DNA of 6,169 bases from an uncultured Eubacteriales bacterium (GCA_900553295.1 USCR01000139.1:1-6169); one strand, 5' to 3'; shown: positions 1-6,021, counted from the stretch's first letter. The notes: generated from the sequence alone by a model not told the origin. A program made the numbers and translations.

Positions 1-1185
1 GGATTTAATCAGGTGAATAAACCCGCCGGCGGCGGCACCCTCGGGCTTCCAGCCGGTCACCCGCGTCACCGCCTCCGGGCTCCAGTAGGTGCGCACGTCA
101 TGGAAGCAGGGAGCCGTATGGGTTACCAGCGTGCCCAGGAGCATGGCCACACCGTTCATGGTATCGTTCTCGGTGGCAAAGGCCGTGGGCTGCTTGGGGC
201 CGTTCCAGTCAAAGGTGGATGCCATAATGGCCTCGGTAAAGTCACCATTGGGCAGCCAATCGGTCCATTGCCGCTGTCCCTGGAAACCACCGGCCAAGGC
301 GTTTTTTCCCAGCGCCTCCTCATGCCAGCCCAGCGCGTCCAGCTTCGGGTTCCCGTAAAGGATATCCCGGACGATCAGCGTCATTTTGGCAATGAATTCC
401 CAGTCCTTTTCCGGTGGCACCACCTTGCTGCGGCGGACAATCTCCATCAGATCCTTGCCCGCGTTGCAGTCAAAGCCTTCCTTGCAGTTGGCCCGGATCC
501 AGGTCAGTGCCTTCTCGTATTCTTCACGGTCATAGATTTCCAGGGTCATGCGGCGCAACAGTTCGGTCATGTCCACCCACTCGGCGCGAATGCCCAGGTA
601 CTTTTGCAGCACCTGCGTATCGCAGAAGGAGCCCATGATGCCCATGGCCACCCCGCCTATGTTGACATAGGCCTTGTTCTTCATCCAGCCCACGGCCACG
701 GCGCAGCGGGCAAAGCGCAGCATCTTTTCCGCCACATCCTCGGGGATGCTGCGGTCCCCCAGGTCCTGAACATCCCGGCCGTAAATGCTGAAGGCAGGCA
801 ATCCCTTCTGGGCATAGGCCGCCAGCACTGCCGCCAGATACACTGCGCCGGGCCGCTCCGTGCCATTGAAGCCCCATACCGCCTTGATGGTGTGCGGGTT
901 CATGTCAAAGGTTTCCATGCCATAGCACCAGCAGGGCGTTACCGTAAGGGTAGCTATCACGTTCTGCGTGGCAAAGTATTCCTCGCACCTGGCTGCCTCC
1001 GCGCCGCCGCCGATGGTACAGGGGCTGATGACGGCCTGCACAGGCGTACCGTCGGGGTAGCGCAAGGATGAGATAAGCGTCTGGGCTGCCTGCGCCAGGC
1101 CCATGGTCTGCGCTTCCAGGCTTTCCCGGATGCCACCCCAGCGCCCGTCAATGGTGGGCCGAATGCCAATCTTGGGATACAACAT
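1..1185 (-). CDS. fucI: L-fucose isomerase, N-terminal 395 residues (runs off left edge)
   Basis: Cytoplasmic aldose-ketose isomerase that converts L-fucose to L-fuculose; family members also convert D-arabinose to D-ribulose. The protein opens with MLYPKIGIRPTIDGRWGG, the hallmark FucI start, and carries FDWNGPKQP, ATENDTMNGVAM and DVRTYWSPEAVTRVTG further on. Glu339 (in ATEND) and Asp363 (in HDVRTYWSP) are 24 residues apart, the same spacing I recall for Mn ligands Glu337 and Asp361 of the E. coli enzyme. The third ligand, a histidine near residue 530, lies outside the window. The family is about 590 aa, so roughly 195 C-terminal residues are missing; no frameshift was seen in the visible part. 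The start is the ATG at 1185, with AGGAGG at 1195-1200 nine bases upstream, inside the last codons of the aldolase gene. One base separates the two genes, so they are almost certainly co-transcribed and translationally coupled. Confidence 0.95.
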   Translation of the reverse strand, partial: MLYPKIGIRPTIDGRWGGIRESLEAQTMGLAQAAQTLISSLRYPDGTPVQAVISPCTIGGGAEAARCEEYFATQNVIATLTVTPCWCYGMETFDMNPHTIKAVWGFNGTERPGAVYLAAVLAAYAQKGLPAFSIYGRDVQDLGDRSIPEDVAEKMLRFARCAVAVGWMKNKAYVNIGGVAMGIMGSFCDTQVLQKYLGIRAEWVDMTELLRRMTLEIYDREEYEKALTWIRANCKEGFDCNAGKDLMEIVRRSKVVPPEKDWEFIAKMTLIVRDILYGNPKLDALGWHEEALGKNALAGGFQGQRQWTDWLPNGDFTEAIMASTFDWNGPKQPTAFATENDTMNGVAMLLGTLVTHTAPCFHDVRTYWSPEAVTRVTGWKPEGAAAGGFIHLIKS

Positions 1186-1186
1186 G

Positions 1187-1879
1187 TTAGCGCTCCTCCT
1201 TTGTGTACTTTTTATAGCCGGGGTGTTTTCCGGTAATGTGGTAATATTTTTCCCGCAGATCCAGCAATTTGTCAATCTGTGGCCGCGGAATTTCCTGTGC
1301 GCCGCCCAGCAGATGCGCCGTCAGGCTGATCTTGGCGTAGAGTTCCAGGGTTTCCATGCGGTAATAGGCGGTAATCAGGTCACAGCCAACGGTCAGCGCC
1401 CCATGGTTTTGCAAAAGCAGCACGTCGTGCTCCTTCAGGTAAGGGGCAATGGCGTCCGGTACCTCGTAGGTAGAGGGCGTTCCGTATGGCGTAACGGGAA
1501 TGGAGCCAATGGCAATCACCGTCTCGATCATGCTATATTCATCCAGGGGCTTGTTTGCCACGGCATAGCCCGTCGCCGTGGGCGGATGGGCGTGGACCAC
1601 TGCCCCCACATCCTCCCGCTCGGCATAGCAGCGCATGTGCATCTTCATCTCACTGGAGGGACGGTACCCCTCCGGCCCCTCTACCACGCACATGCTGCTG
1701 TCCACACGAATGAGCTTGTCCGGCGTAATGAAGGATTTGGATATGCCCGAGGGGGTAATCCACCAGGTGCCATCCCCCATTTTGACGGACACGTTTCCGT
1801 CGTTGGCTGCAACCCAGCCCAGCTGCCACATTTTATGGCACACATCGCATATCTGTTCTTTTACCGCCATCGTATCCAT
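1187..1879 (-). CDS. fucA: Class II aldolase, probable L-fuculose-1-phosphate aldolase
   Basis: Zinc-dependent class II aldolase/adducin family protein. Beside fucI it most likely cleaves L-fuculose 1-phosphate (or D-ribulose 1-phosphate) to DHAP and lactaldehyde or glycolaldehyde. Numbered from the upstream ATG at 1885, it shows NDGNVSV (28-34) and TPSG (44-47) for phosphate binding, SSE (77-79), HAHP (98-101) and QNHGAL (159-164). Glu79, His98, His100 and His161 fit the catalytic acid and three zinc ligands; the 63-residue gap from His98 to His161 equals that in E. coli FucA (92 to 155). Two starts are possible. GGAGG at 1889-1893 lies 9 bases from the ATG at 1879 and only 3 from the ATG at 1885, so 1879 is preferred (230 aa). 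The same fold includes rhamnulose-1-phosphate aldolase and ribulose-5-phosphate 4-epimerase, so the exact substrate rests on context. Confidence 0.85.
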   Translation of the reverse strand: MDTMAVKEQICDVCHKMWQLGWVAANDGNVSVKMGDGTWWITPSGISKSFITPDKLIRVDSSMCVVEGPEGYRPSSEMKMHMRCYAEREDVGAVVHAHPPTATGYAVANKPLDEYSMIETVIAIGSIPVTPYGTPSTYEVPDAIAPYLKEHDVLLLQNHGALTVGCDLITAYYRMETLELYAKISLTAHLLGGAQEIPRPQIDKLLDLREKYYHITGKHPGYKKYTKEER

Positions 1880-1888
1880 GCGCATTCA

Positions 1889-1893
1889 CCTCC
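1889..1893 (-). promoter_or_regulatory. Ribosome binding site of the aldolase gene
   Basis: GGAGG on the minus strand. It is 9 bases from the ATG at 1879 and 3 bases from the in-frame ATG at 1885. The spacing decides for the downstream start, which shortens the protein by two residues. Confidence 0.7.
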
Positions 1894-1914
1894 GCAGAAA
1901 GTTTTCTCTTTAGC

Positions 1915-1923
1915 ATTATCATA
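1915..1923 (-). promoter_or_regulatory. Putative -10 region of the fuc promoter
   Basis: The minus strand reads TATGATAAT here, which contains two overlapping -10 hexamers (TATGAT and GATAAT), about 22 bases ahead of the aldolase ribosome site. No good -35 lies 16-18 bp upstream: the matching stretch is GC-rich (AGGCGC or CGCGTT). A TTGACA exists on this strand further upstream but is about 32 bp away, too far to pair. A strong -10 with no -35 is typical of promoters that need an activator, which fits the divergent AraC-family gene. This is inference from sequence only. Confidence 0.5.
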
Positions 1924-1956
1924 CGGCTTGCGAACCGAACGCGCCTGTGTTATCAT
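1916..1956. promoter_or_regulatory. TTATCAT direct repeat, possible regulator operator
   Basis: TTATCAT occurs at 1916-1922 and again at 1950-1956, 34 bp apart start to start, in the divergent region between the aldolase and regulator genes. The first copy overlaps the minus-strand -10, the second contains the plus-strand -10. Between them lies an imperfect inverted repeat beginning CGGCTTGCG and ending AACCG. AraC-family proteins commonly bind direct repeats, so this may be where the regulator acts on both genes. The motif is short and AT-rich, and both copies double as -10 elements, so chance is possible. Confidence 0.35.
1928..1956 (+). promoter_or_regulatory. Probable sigma-A promoter of the AraC-family gene
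   Basis: TTGCGA at 1928-1933 and TATCAT at 1951-1956 are separated by 17 bp. Transcription would begin near 1963, leaving a leader of about 35 bases with AGGAG at 1986-1990 ahead of the ATG at 1998. Confidence 0.6.
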
Positions 1957-1997
1957 GTCAAAAAGTAGCACAATCTTCACTTTTCAGGAGAATCATC

Positions 1998-2855
1998 ATG
2001 CGCTCCTTACGCGACCGTGAAAGCATGCAACGCGGCTCCCCGGACTACCCCCTGGATTATTACCTCATCGACCGGAATCATCCCCGCTACGAAATGCCCT
2101 ACCATTGGCATGCGGAGACGGAACTGCTGCATGTGATATCCGGTCAGTTTTCCATGACCATTGACGAGGAAACCTTTTTGCTTGCCGCCGGGGACGCGGT
2201 TTACATCGCGCCTGGACGCCTGCATGGCGGCAAGCCGGAGAACTGCGTCTATGAATGCATTGTTTTTGACATGCATCAGCTGATGAAAACCAACGCCTTC
2301 TGCCGTCCCCTGATGACGGATATAGAAAGCCGCCGGGTGGACATTTTTCCCTGTTTCTCCGTCCATGCGCATGAGCTTCGTCCGGTGGTGGAGCATCTCT
2401 TCCGTGCCGCTGCCCAGCGGGAGGAGGGATGGGCGCTCATCACGCTGGGATGCCTTTTCACCTTTTTTGGGGCGGCTTACCGCCTGGGCGCTTACCGGAT
2501 GCACGACGCGCCGCCAGACCGGGAGTCCCGGAACGTGCTAAAGCTCAAGACCGTCTTTGAGCTCATGGAAAGTCGTCTGGACCATCCGCCCACCCTGCGT
2601 GAGCTTTCCGCCAGCATCGGCATGTCACCCAAGTATTTTTGCCGTTTTTTCAAGCTGGCCACGCATCAGACGCCCATGGAATACCTGAGTTATTACCGTA
2701 TTGAGCAGGCATGCCTGGAGATGGCCACCACGGACAAGAATGTAACGGAAATTGCCCTGGATCTTGGATATGGAGAGCTGAATTACTTCATTCGATGTTT
2801 CAAAAAGCACAAGGGCGTCACGCCGAAAAAATATATGGATAGCGTTCGTCCATGA
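1998..2855 (+). CDS. AraC-family transcriptional regulator with cupin sensor domain
   Basis: Cytoplasmic DNA-binding regulator of 285 aa, the usual length for two-domain AraC/XylS proteins. The N-terminal half is a cupin-like ligand pocket (about 30-100) with HWHAETELLHVISG from His36, then AAGDAVYIAPGRLHGG. The C-terminal half carries the double helix-turn-helix: TLRELSASIGMSPKYF from about residue 199, and VTEIALDLGYGELNYF from 249, followed by the typical FKKHKGVTPKKY ending. The start at 1998 is chosen because AGGAG at 1986-1990 sits seven bases upstream; an in-frame GTG at 1947 would lie upstream of the predicted transcription start and has no ribosome site. It is transcribed away from the fucA-fucI genes, so it most likely activates them in response to fucose or a related sugar. 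The effector cannot be read from the sequence. Confidence 0.92.
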   Translation: MRSLRDRESMQRGSPDYPLDYYLIDRNHPRYEMPYHWHAETELLHVISGQFSMTIDEETFLLAAGDAVYIAPGRLHGGKPENCVYECIVFDMHQLMKTNAFCRPLMTDIESRRVDIFPCFSVHAHELRPVVEHLFRAAAQREEGWALITLGCLFTFFGAAYRLGAYRMHDAPPDRESRNVLKLKTVFELMESRLDHPPTLRELSASIGMSPKYFCRFFKLATHQTPMEYLSYYRIEQACLEMATTDKNVTEIALDLGYGELNYFIRCFKKHKGVTPKKYMDSVRP

Positions 2856-3103
2856 CGGCAATGGTTTTTTGAGATACCGGTGTACCGAGCCATGCAGCCT
2901 GATGCTCAGTCTTCAGGTGAACAGATCCGTTATAAAACAGTATATCCACCCTTGGCAAAAGCGCCGCGCCTTGCCTTTGCGGGCGGAATCGTTTCCCTTT
3001 CCATACCCGGGAAATTTTCAAAATGTAAGGACATCCTTGCAATTATTTCTTGTTCTATAAAGGCCCCATCCGGCGCGTAACCGGTTGCGGTCACATTTTT
3101 TTG
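2856..3103. other. Non-coding gap after the regulator gene
   Basis: About 250 bases with no open frame that has a ribosome site or recognisable product. The short open frames on both strands here have low-complexity, basic or aromatic-rich translations without family features. The only structure seen is the weak hairpin at 3024-3041. A GC-rich patch around 2970-2992 (CCGC and GCGG) could fold but does not give a clean stem. Confidence 0.6.
3024..3055 (+). terminator. Weak terminator-like hairpin after the regulator gene
   Basis: TGTAAGG (3024-3030) can pair with CCTTGCA (3035-3041) around the loop ACAT, with one G-T pair, and is followed by a T-rich stretch ATTATTTCTTGTTCT. It lies about 170 bases past the regulator stop and before the next promoter, so it is in the right place. 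The stem is short and the T-run interrupted. Confidence 0.35.
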
Positions 3104-3132
3104 TTGAATTTATGTAGTTTTTCCGTTATAAT
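3104..3132 (+). promoter_or_regulatory. Strong sigma-A promoter of the 3174-6004 operon
   Basis: TTGAAT at 3104-3109 and a perfect TATAAT at 3127-3132 are separated by 17 bp. Transcription would begin near 3139. This is the clearest promoter in the window, and no comparable one is seen between here and 6004, so it probably drives all four downstream genes. Confidence 0.85.
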
Positions 3133-3173
3133 CATCATAAATGCTGAATCTTTTGAAAATGGGGGCGGAGAAA

Positions 3174-3896
3174 ATGCAGACATTTTCGCTGGACTGGATG
3201 CAGGAGGCGGAAAAGCTTCTGCAACAGCTTCCGGGCATTTTCGCGGTGCGTTTCCTGGCCGGAAACGATCATTCTACCCTGGAAGCCATCCATATTCTTG
3301 CCGATACCGCCCGAAACGCCAAGCAGGTTGTCCGGGATGTGCAGGCGGCCTTGTCCGCAGCATACGCACTGGATATAGATCATCGCATTGTCAGTGTTGC
3401 CCAGCTGCCCGTCAACCCGGTGAAAAAAGAAGATCTCTCCGAATCCGTCCCTTTTGCGGAAAGCCGCGTGAAATTCAATGGGCTGGCCTATCAGGATATG
3501 CCAAACCGTTGTTCCGTCCAGGTGACGCTGCAATATCAGCAGACGGATTATCAGGGATGTGCCGAGGGTAAGCCCGGCCGCAAGTGGCAGGATCTTTTGG
3601 CGGCGCAAGCCACATTGAATGCCGTTGGCAAGCTGCTGGGGGAGACGGATGTGTATACCCTGCTCCATGTGCAGCGCATGCAGACCGGCATGATTCCTTT
3701 GGGGATTGTGCTTGTGCAAACCATGGAGGAGGATGCGCTGCTTGCCGGTGCAGCAGTTTTGGACGATGCCGGACTGCATGGCATTGTGCGCGCAACATTG
3801 GACGCCATTAACCGGAACCTGAATTGGCGTATCAGCCATGATGCAAGTGAAAGGAAACGGGTTCATCCGATCTCTCCCCGTGAATACGCTGATTGA
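3174..3896 (+). CDS. Conserved-looking protein of unknown function, 240 aa
   Basis: I do not recognise a named family. The protein has no signal peptide and no membrane segment, so it should be cytoplasmic. Residues 37-78 look like a beta-alpha-beta unit: EAIHILADTARNAKQVVRDV, then an Ala-rich helix, then IDHRIVSVAQL. The second half seems to hold two related units, each a set of beta-strands followed by a helix: the first ends in AAQATLNAVGKLL (143-155), the second in IVRATLDAINRNL (204-216). The C-terminal 24 residues are polar and basic. The start at 3174 has GGAG at 3167-3170 and GGGGG at 3161-3165 ahead of it. An in-frame ATG at 3141 lies only about two bases from the predicted transcription start and has no ribosome site. 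As first gene of the operon with the micropeptide, HD-GYP and DUF5317 genes, it may be a cytoplasmic partner of that module; this is inference. Confidence 0.85.
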   Translation: MQTFSLDWMQEAEKLLQQLPGIFAVRFLAGNDHSTLEAIHILADTARNAKQVVRDVQAALSAAYALDIDHRIVSVAQLPVNPVKKEDLSESVPFAESRVKFNGLAYQDMPNRCSVQVTLQYQQTDYQGCAEGKPGRKWQDLLAAQATLNAVGKLLGETDVYTLLHVQRMQTGMIPLGIVLVQTMEEDALLAGAAVLDDAGLHGIVRATLDAINRNLNWRISHDASERKRVHPISPREYAD

Positions 3897-3922
3897 TCTG
3901 ATGTCCCTGATATAGCGGAGCG

Positions 3923-3978
3923 GAATATAGCCTGTCTGTTAGCGAATGACAGAGATTCGAAGAAGGAGGGCTATATTC
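3923..3978 (+). promoter_or_regulatory. Inverted-repeat leader enclosing the micropeptide ribosome site
   Basis: GAATATAGCC (3923-3932) and GGCTATATTC (3969-3978) are perfect reverse complements. The right arm fills the space between the AGGAGG (3964-3969) and the ATG (3979), and starts on the last G of the ribosome site. A smaller pair CTGTC (3932-3936) and GACAG (3948-3952) lies inside. Folding in the mRNA would occlude the initiation region and could control translation of the micropeptide. It might instead be a DNA-binding site, although 36 bases between arms is long for that. Confidence 0.5.
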
Positions 3979-4059
3979 ATGAAGGCTAAGATCATGACCG
4001 CTCTGATGGCGCTGTCTGCTCTGGTGCTGTCTGCCGGTGCTTACTTCACCTGGCGTTAA
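3979..4059 (+). CDS. 26-aa hydrophobic micropeptide, likely membrane-inserted
   Basis: The product reads MKAKIMTALMALSALVLS followed by AGAYFTWR, then TAA. A short Lys-bearing N-terminus is followed by one hydrophobic helix (about residues 5-23) and a C-terminal Phe-Thr-Trp-Arg. This is long enough for a single membrane span or a minimal signal-like peptide. AGGAGG at 3964-3969, nine bases ahead of the ATG, is the best ribosome site in the operon, which argues that this very short frame is translated. It lies 82 bases after the 240-aa gene and 89 before the HD-GYP gene on the same strand. It has no cysteine and no acidic tail, so it does not look like an AgrD-type autoinducer precursor. It could modulate the adjacent membrane HD-GYP protein, act as a leader peptide, or be a small toxin; none of these is shown. 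Confidence 0.65.
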   Translation: MKAKIMTALMALSALVLSAGAYFTWR

Positions 4060-4074
4060 CCTGGTATAAGGTGC

Positions 4075-4099
4075 ACGGGTGAACCCGTTTCCCTTTTTT
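4075..4099 (+). terminator. Possible attenuator or internal terminator
   Basis: ACGGG (4075-4079) pairs with CCCGT (4084-4088) around the tetraloop TGAA, followed by TTCCC and six T (4094-4099). It stands 15 bases after the micropeptide stop and before the HD-GYP gene. An alternative pairing of AGGTG (4070-4074 region) with CACCT just after the T-run would oppose it. The stem is only five pairs, so partial rather than full termination is likely. It may set the ratio of micropeptide to downstream transcripts. Confidence 0.4.
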
Positions 4100-4148
4100 C
4101 ACCTGCACGGCAGCGGAATTTATGGAAGGTGAGGGGTGGTAATCGATC

Positions 4149-5429
4149 ATGCCGAAAAAAGCCTGGATCTATATGCTTTTTGTGATTCTGGCCGGCATAG
4201 CGATCTTTGTGGAAAGCCTACTCAACGGATGGGATCACCTGACAAATTTATTGCAAAACAATATCTGGCTGATCATCAGCATGCTGATCCTCAGCGCAAT
4301 CTCCCGCTCCTGTCCCTTATATCTGCGCAACGATCAGGCCTTTGACATTTCCGTGATCTCCACGGTGGCATTATACCTGTGTGTGGGGACACGAATAACC
4401 ATTATCCTTTATGTTGTCAGCACCCTGATCACCTTTGAGAAGTGCGCTGACGGTACGGTAAAATCCCTGTATAACATGGATCTCAAAAAAACCCTGTTCA
4501 ATGTTGCAAATATTGTGCTTTCCATTGCGATACCGGGTTTGCTATGCCATGTATTCGGCGTTTCCCAGGCAGGACTGGTGCTTCCCAACGTTCTGCTGAA
4601 AGCCGTTATCTTTTCGGTAGGCACGTATCTGACCAATGCATTGCTGAGCATGACGCTCTTTTGTCTGATGGGTATGGCTTCCGCGTCCGATGCCTTCCAC
4701 CAGGTGGTGGGCTTGATGCCCAATGTGCTGGCCGCCATGCCCATTGGCCTGGTGATTGCGCTGATCTATAACATGAACCATGGCGTATGGCTGGTGCTCC
4801 TGATGCTTTTGCCCCTGTTGCTGGCACGCTATGCCTGGAAATTGTACCTGGATGCTCAAAAGCAGCAAATGCTGCTGATTGATGCCATCGTCTCCGCCAT
4901 GGAAGCAAAGGACAAGTACACCGAAGGTCACTCACGCCGGGTACATGACTACGCCATGCAAATCGGTCAGGCCATGGGAATGCCTCGCAAAACACTGGAG
5001 ATTCTGGGAACAGGCGCGCTGCTCCACGACGTGGGCAAAATCGGCATTGATGACAGTATTTTGCGCAAGCCCGACCGCTTGACGGACGAGGAATGGCAAA
5101 TCATGCGCAGCCATCCGGACATCGGGGTACGCATCGTATCGGGGTTGGGATTTAGCCCGGAAGTATTGGAGATTATTCACAACCATCATCAGCGATATGA
5201 CGGCAGTGGTTATCCCCCCAGAGCCGCCGGCCAAACCCCCAGCATGCTCACCATGATCATGTGTGTGGCCGATGCCTACGACGCAATGACCAGCGACCGC
5301 GCCTACCGCAAGCATTTCTCGCAGGAGAAGGCCATTGCCATTTTGCGGGAAGGGGCCGGGACGCAGTTCCATCCGGATGTGGTGAACGCCTTTATTCAAG
5401 TGTTGGAGAAGAAAGAGCCATGCTATTGA
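4149..5429 (+). CDS. Membrane-anchored HD-GYP domain protein (putative c-di-GMP phosphodiesterase)
   Basis: A 426-aa integral membrane signalling protein. Residues 1 to about 235 are very hydrophobic, with roughly seven or eight spans forming an uncharacterised membrane sensor region. A short linker (LDAQKQQMLLIDAIVSAMEA) leads into an HD-GYP domain from about 245 to 420. Metal-site and signature residues are present: GHSRRV with His261, LLHDVGKIGI with His293-Asp294, KPDRLTDEEW then a second-shell SHPDIG, IIHNHHQRYDGSGYP with Gly354-Tyr355-Pro356, and DAYDAMTSDRAYR. The full set suggests an active enzyme that hydrolyses cyclic di-GMP, or possibly another cyclic dinucleotide, on the cytoplasmic face. 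GGTGG at 4135-4139 lies nine bases before the ATG. The gene follows the micropeptide and overlaps the DUF5317 gene by 10 bases, which suggests one functional unit. The signal sensed cannot be told from sequence. Confidence 0.92.
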   Translation: MPKKAWIYMLFVILAGIAIFVESLLNGWDHLTNLLQNNIWLIISMLILSAISRSCPLYLRNDQAFDISVISTVALYLCVGTRITIILYVVSTLITFEKCADGTVKSLYNMDLKKTLFNVANIVLSIAIPGLLCHVFGVSQAGLVLPNVLLKAVIFSVGTYLTNALLSMTLFCLMGMASASDAFHQVVGLMPNVLAAMPIGLVIALIYNMNHGVWLVLLMLLPLLLARYAWKLYLDAQKQQMLLIDAIVSAMEAKDKYTEGHSRRVHDYAMQIGQAMGMPRKTLEILGTGALLHDVGKIGIDDSILRKPDRLTDEEWQIMRSHPDIGVRIVSGLGFSPEVLEIIHNHHQRYDGSGYPPRAAGQTPSMLTMIMCVADAYDAMTSDRAYRKHFSQEKAIAILREGAGTQFHPDVVNAFIQVLEKKEPCY

Positions 5430-6004
5430 TCTGGGTTCTGGCCGCAGCGGTGCTTACGGGCTACCTGCGGGGCGGGCGGCTGAAACATTATGTGCAGGAG
5501 CCGTTGGGCTGGTTGGCCTGTCCCATTGTTGCTTTTGCGCTGGAAGCGCTTATCCCGCTCTGGCAGCGTCTTTCCCTTCCGGAAACGGTATGGCTTGGTT
5601 GCATGGTGCTGGCACAGTATGCGCTCCTGCTGCTGTTCTGCTTCCGCAACCGGTCCCGGGGGATTAGCATGTTGCTCATTGGTCTGGCTTCCCTGAGCAA
5701 CCTGGCTGCCATGTGCTGCAATGGTTTTCGTATGCCGGTTTCCTCCGCCGTGTATGATTATCCCGTGTTTGCTTCCTTCGTAGCCCGTGTCAGCGCAGGC
5801 GAGTTACCTGAATATGTGATTGTAAATCACACAGCCCCCCTGTGGTTTCTGGGGGATGTGATTCCTGTCCCTTACGTGTTGCCGGGTATGGCCAGCGTAG
5901 GGGATGTGCTTCTAGGCGTGGGGATTTTTCTGTTGATGCAGCAGCTTATGGGGCTTGGGAAAGGCAAAAGTTCCGTGTCCACGCCCACTCCTGTGAAAAA
6001 ATAG
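5420..6004 (+). CDS. DUF5317 family membrane protein
   Basis: A 194-aa hydrophobic protein with about five or six membrane segments. It matches what I know of DUF5317: an NGFRMPVS motif in the middle, then FLGDVIPVP and ASVGDVLLGVGIFLL near the C-terminus, and a polar tail ending TPTPVKK. The family has no established function. Its ATG at 5420 overlaps the last codons of the HD-GYP gene (stop at 5427-5429) in another frame, and only a weak purine-rich stretch with GGAG (5404-5407) lies upstream, so translation is probably coupled to the HD-GYP gene. Close coupling suggests that the two membrane proteins are needed in matched amounts and may contact each other. The family assignment is from remembered motifs, not from a search. 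Confidence 0.8.
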   Translation: MLLIWVLAAAVLTGYLRGGRLKHYVQEPLGWLACPIVAFALEALIPLWQRLSLPETVWLGCMVLAQYALLLLFCFRNRSRGISMLLIGLASLSNLAAMCCNGFRMPVSSAVYDYPVFASFVARVSAGELPEYVIVNHTAPLWFLGDVIPVPYVLPGMASVGDVLLGVGIFLLMQQLMGLGKGKSSVSTPTPVKK

Positions 6005-6021
6005 TTCTTCATCCAATACAA

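Noticed and set aside
13..1071. Long open frame on the plus strand across fucI
   Set aside because: It is antisense to a clear fucI. The translation is rich in Gly, His and Arg with no family features, as expected from the opposite strand of a GC-rich gene.
1895..1915. Possible CcpA (cre) site near the fuc promoter
   Set aside because: The AAAGAGAAAAC stretch matches only part of the cre consensus and lacks the central CG.
1947..1997. GTG start giving the regulator 17 extra N-terminal residues
   Set aside because: It lies inside the predicted promoter and lacks a ribosome site, while the ATG at 1998 has AGGAG at ideal spacing.
1103..2020. Plus-strand open frame of about 305 codons spanning the aldolase gene and the divergent promoter
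   Set aside because: It covers the complement of the aldolase gene with its conserved zinc motifs and runs into the regulator region; no ribosome site and no recognisable domain.
2869..3060. Short open frames on both strands between the regulator and the next promoter
   Set aside because: No ribosome site, no domain, and translations look random.
3979..4059. Micropeptide as an AgrD-like cyclic lactone autoinducer precursor
   Set aside because: It has no cysteine or suitable ring residue and no acidic C-terminal tail, and no AgrB-type protease is nearby; the DUF5317 protein does not resemble AgrB.
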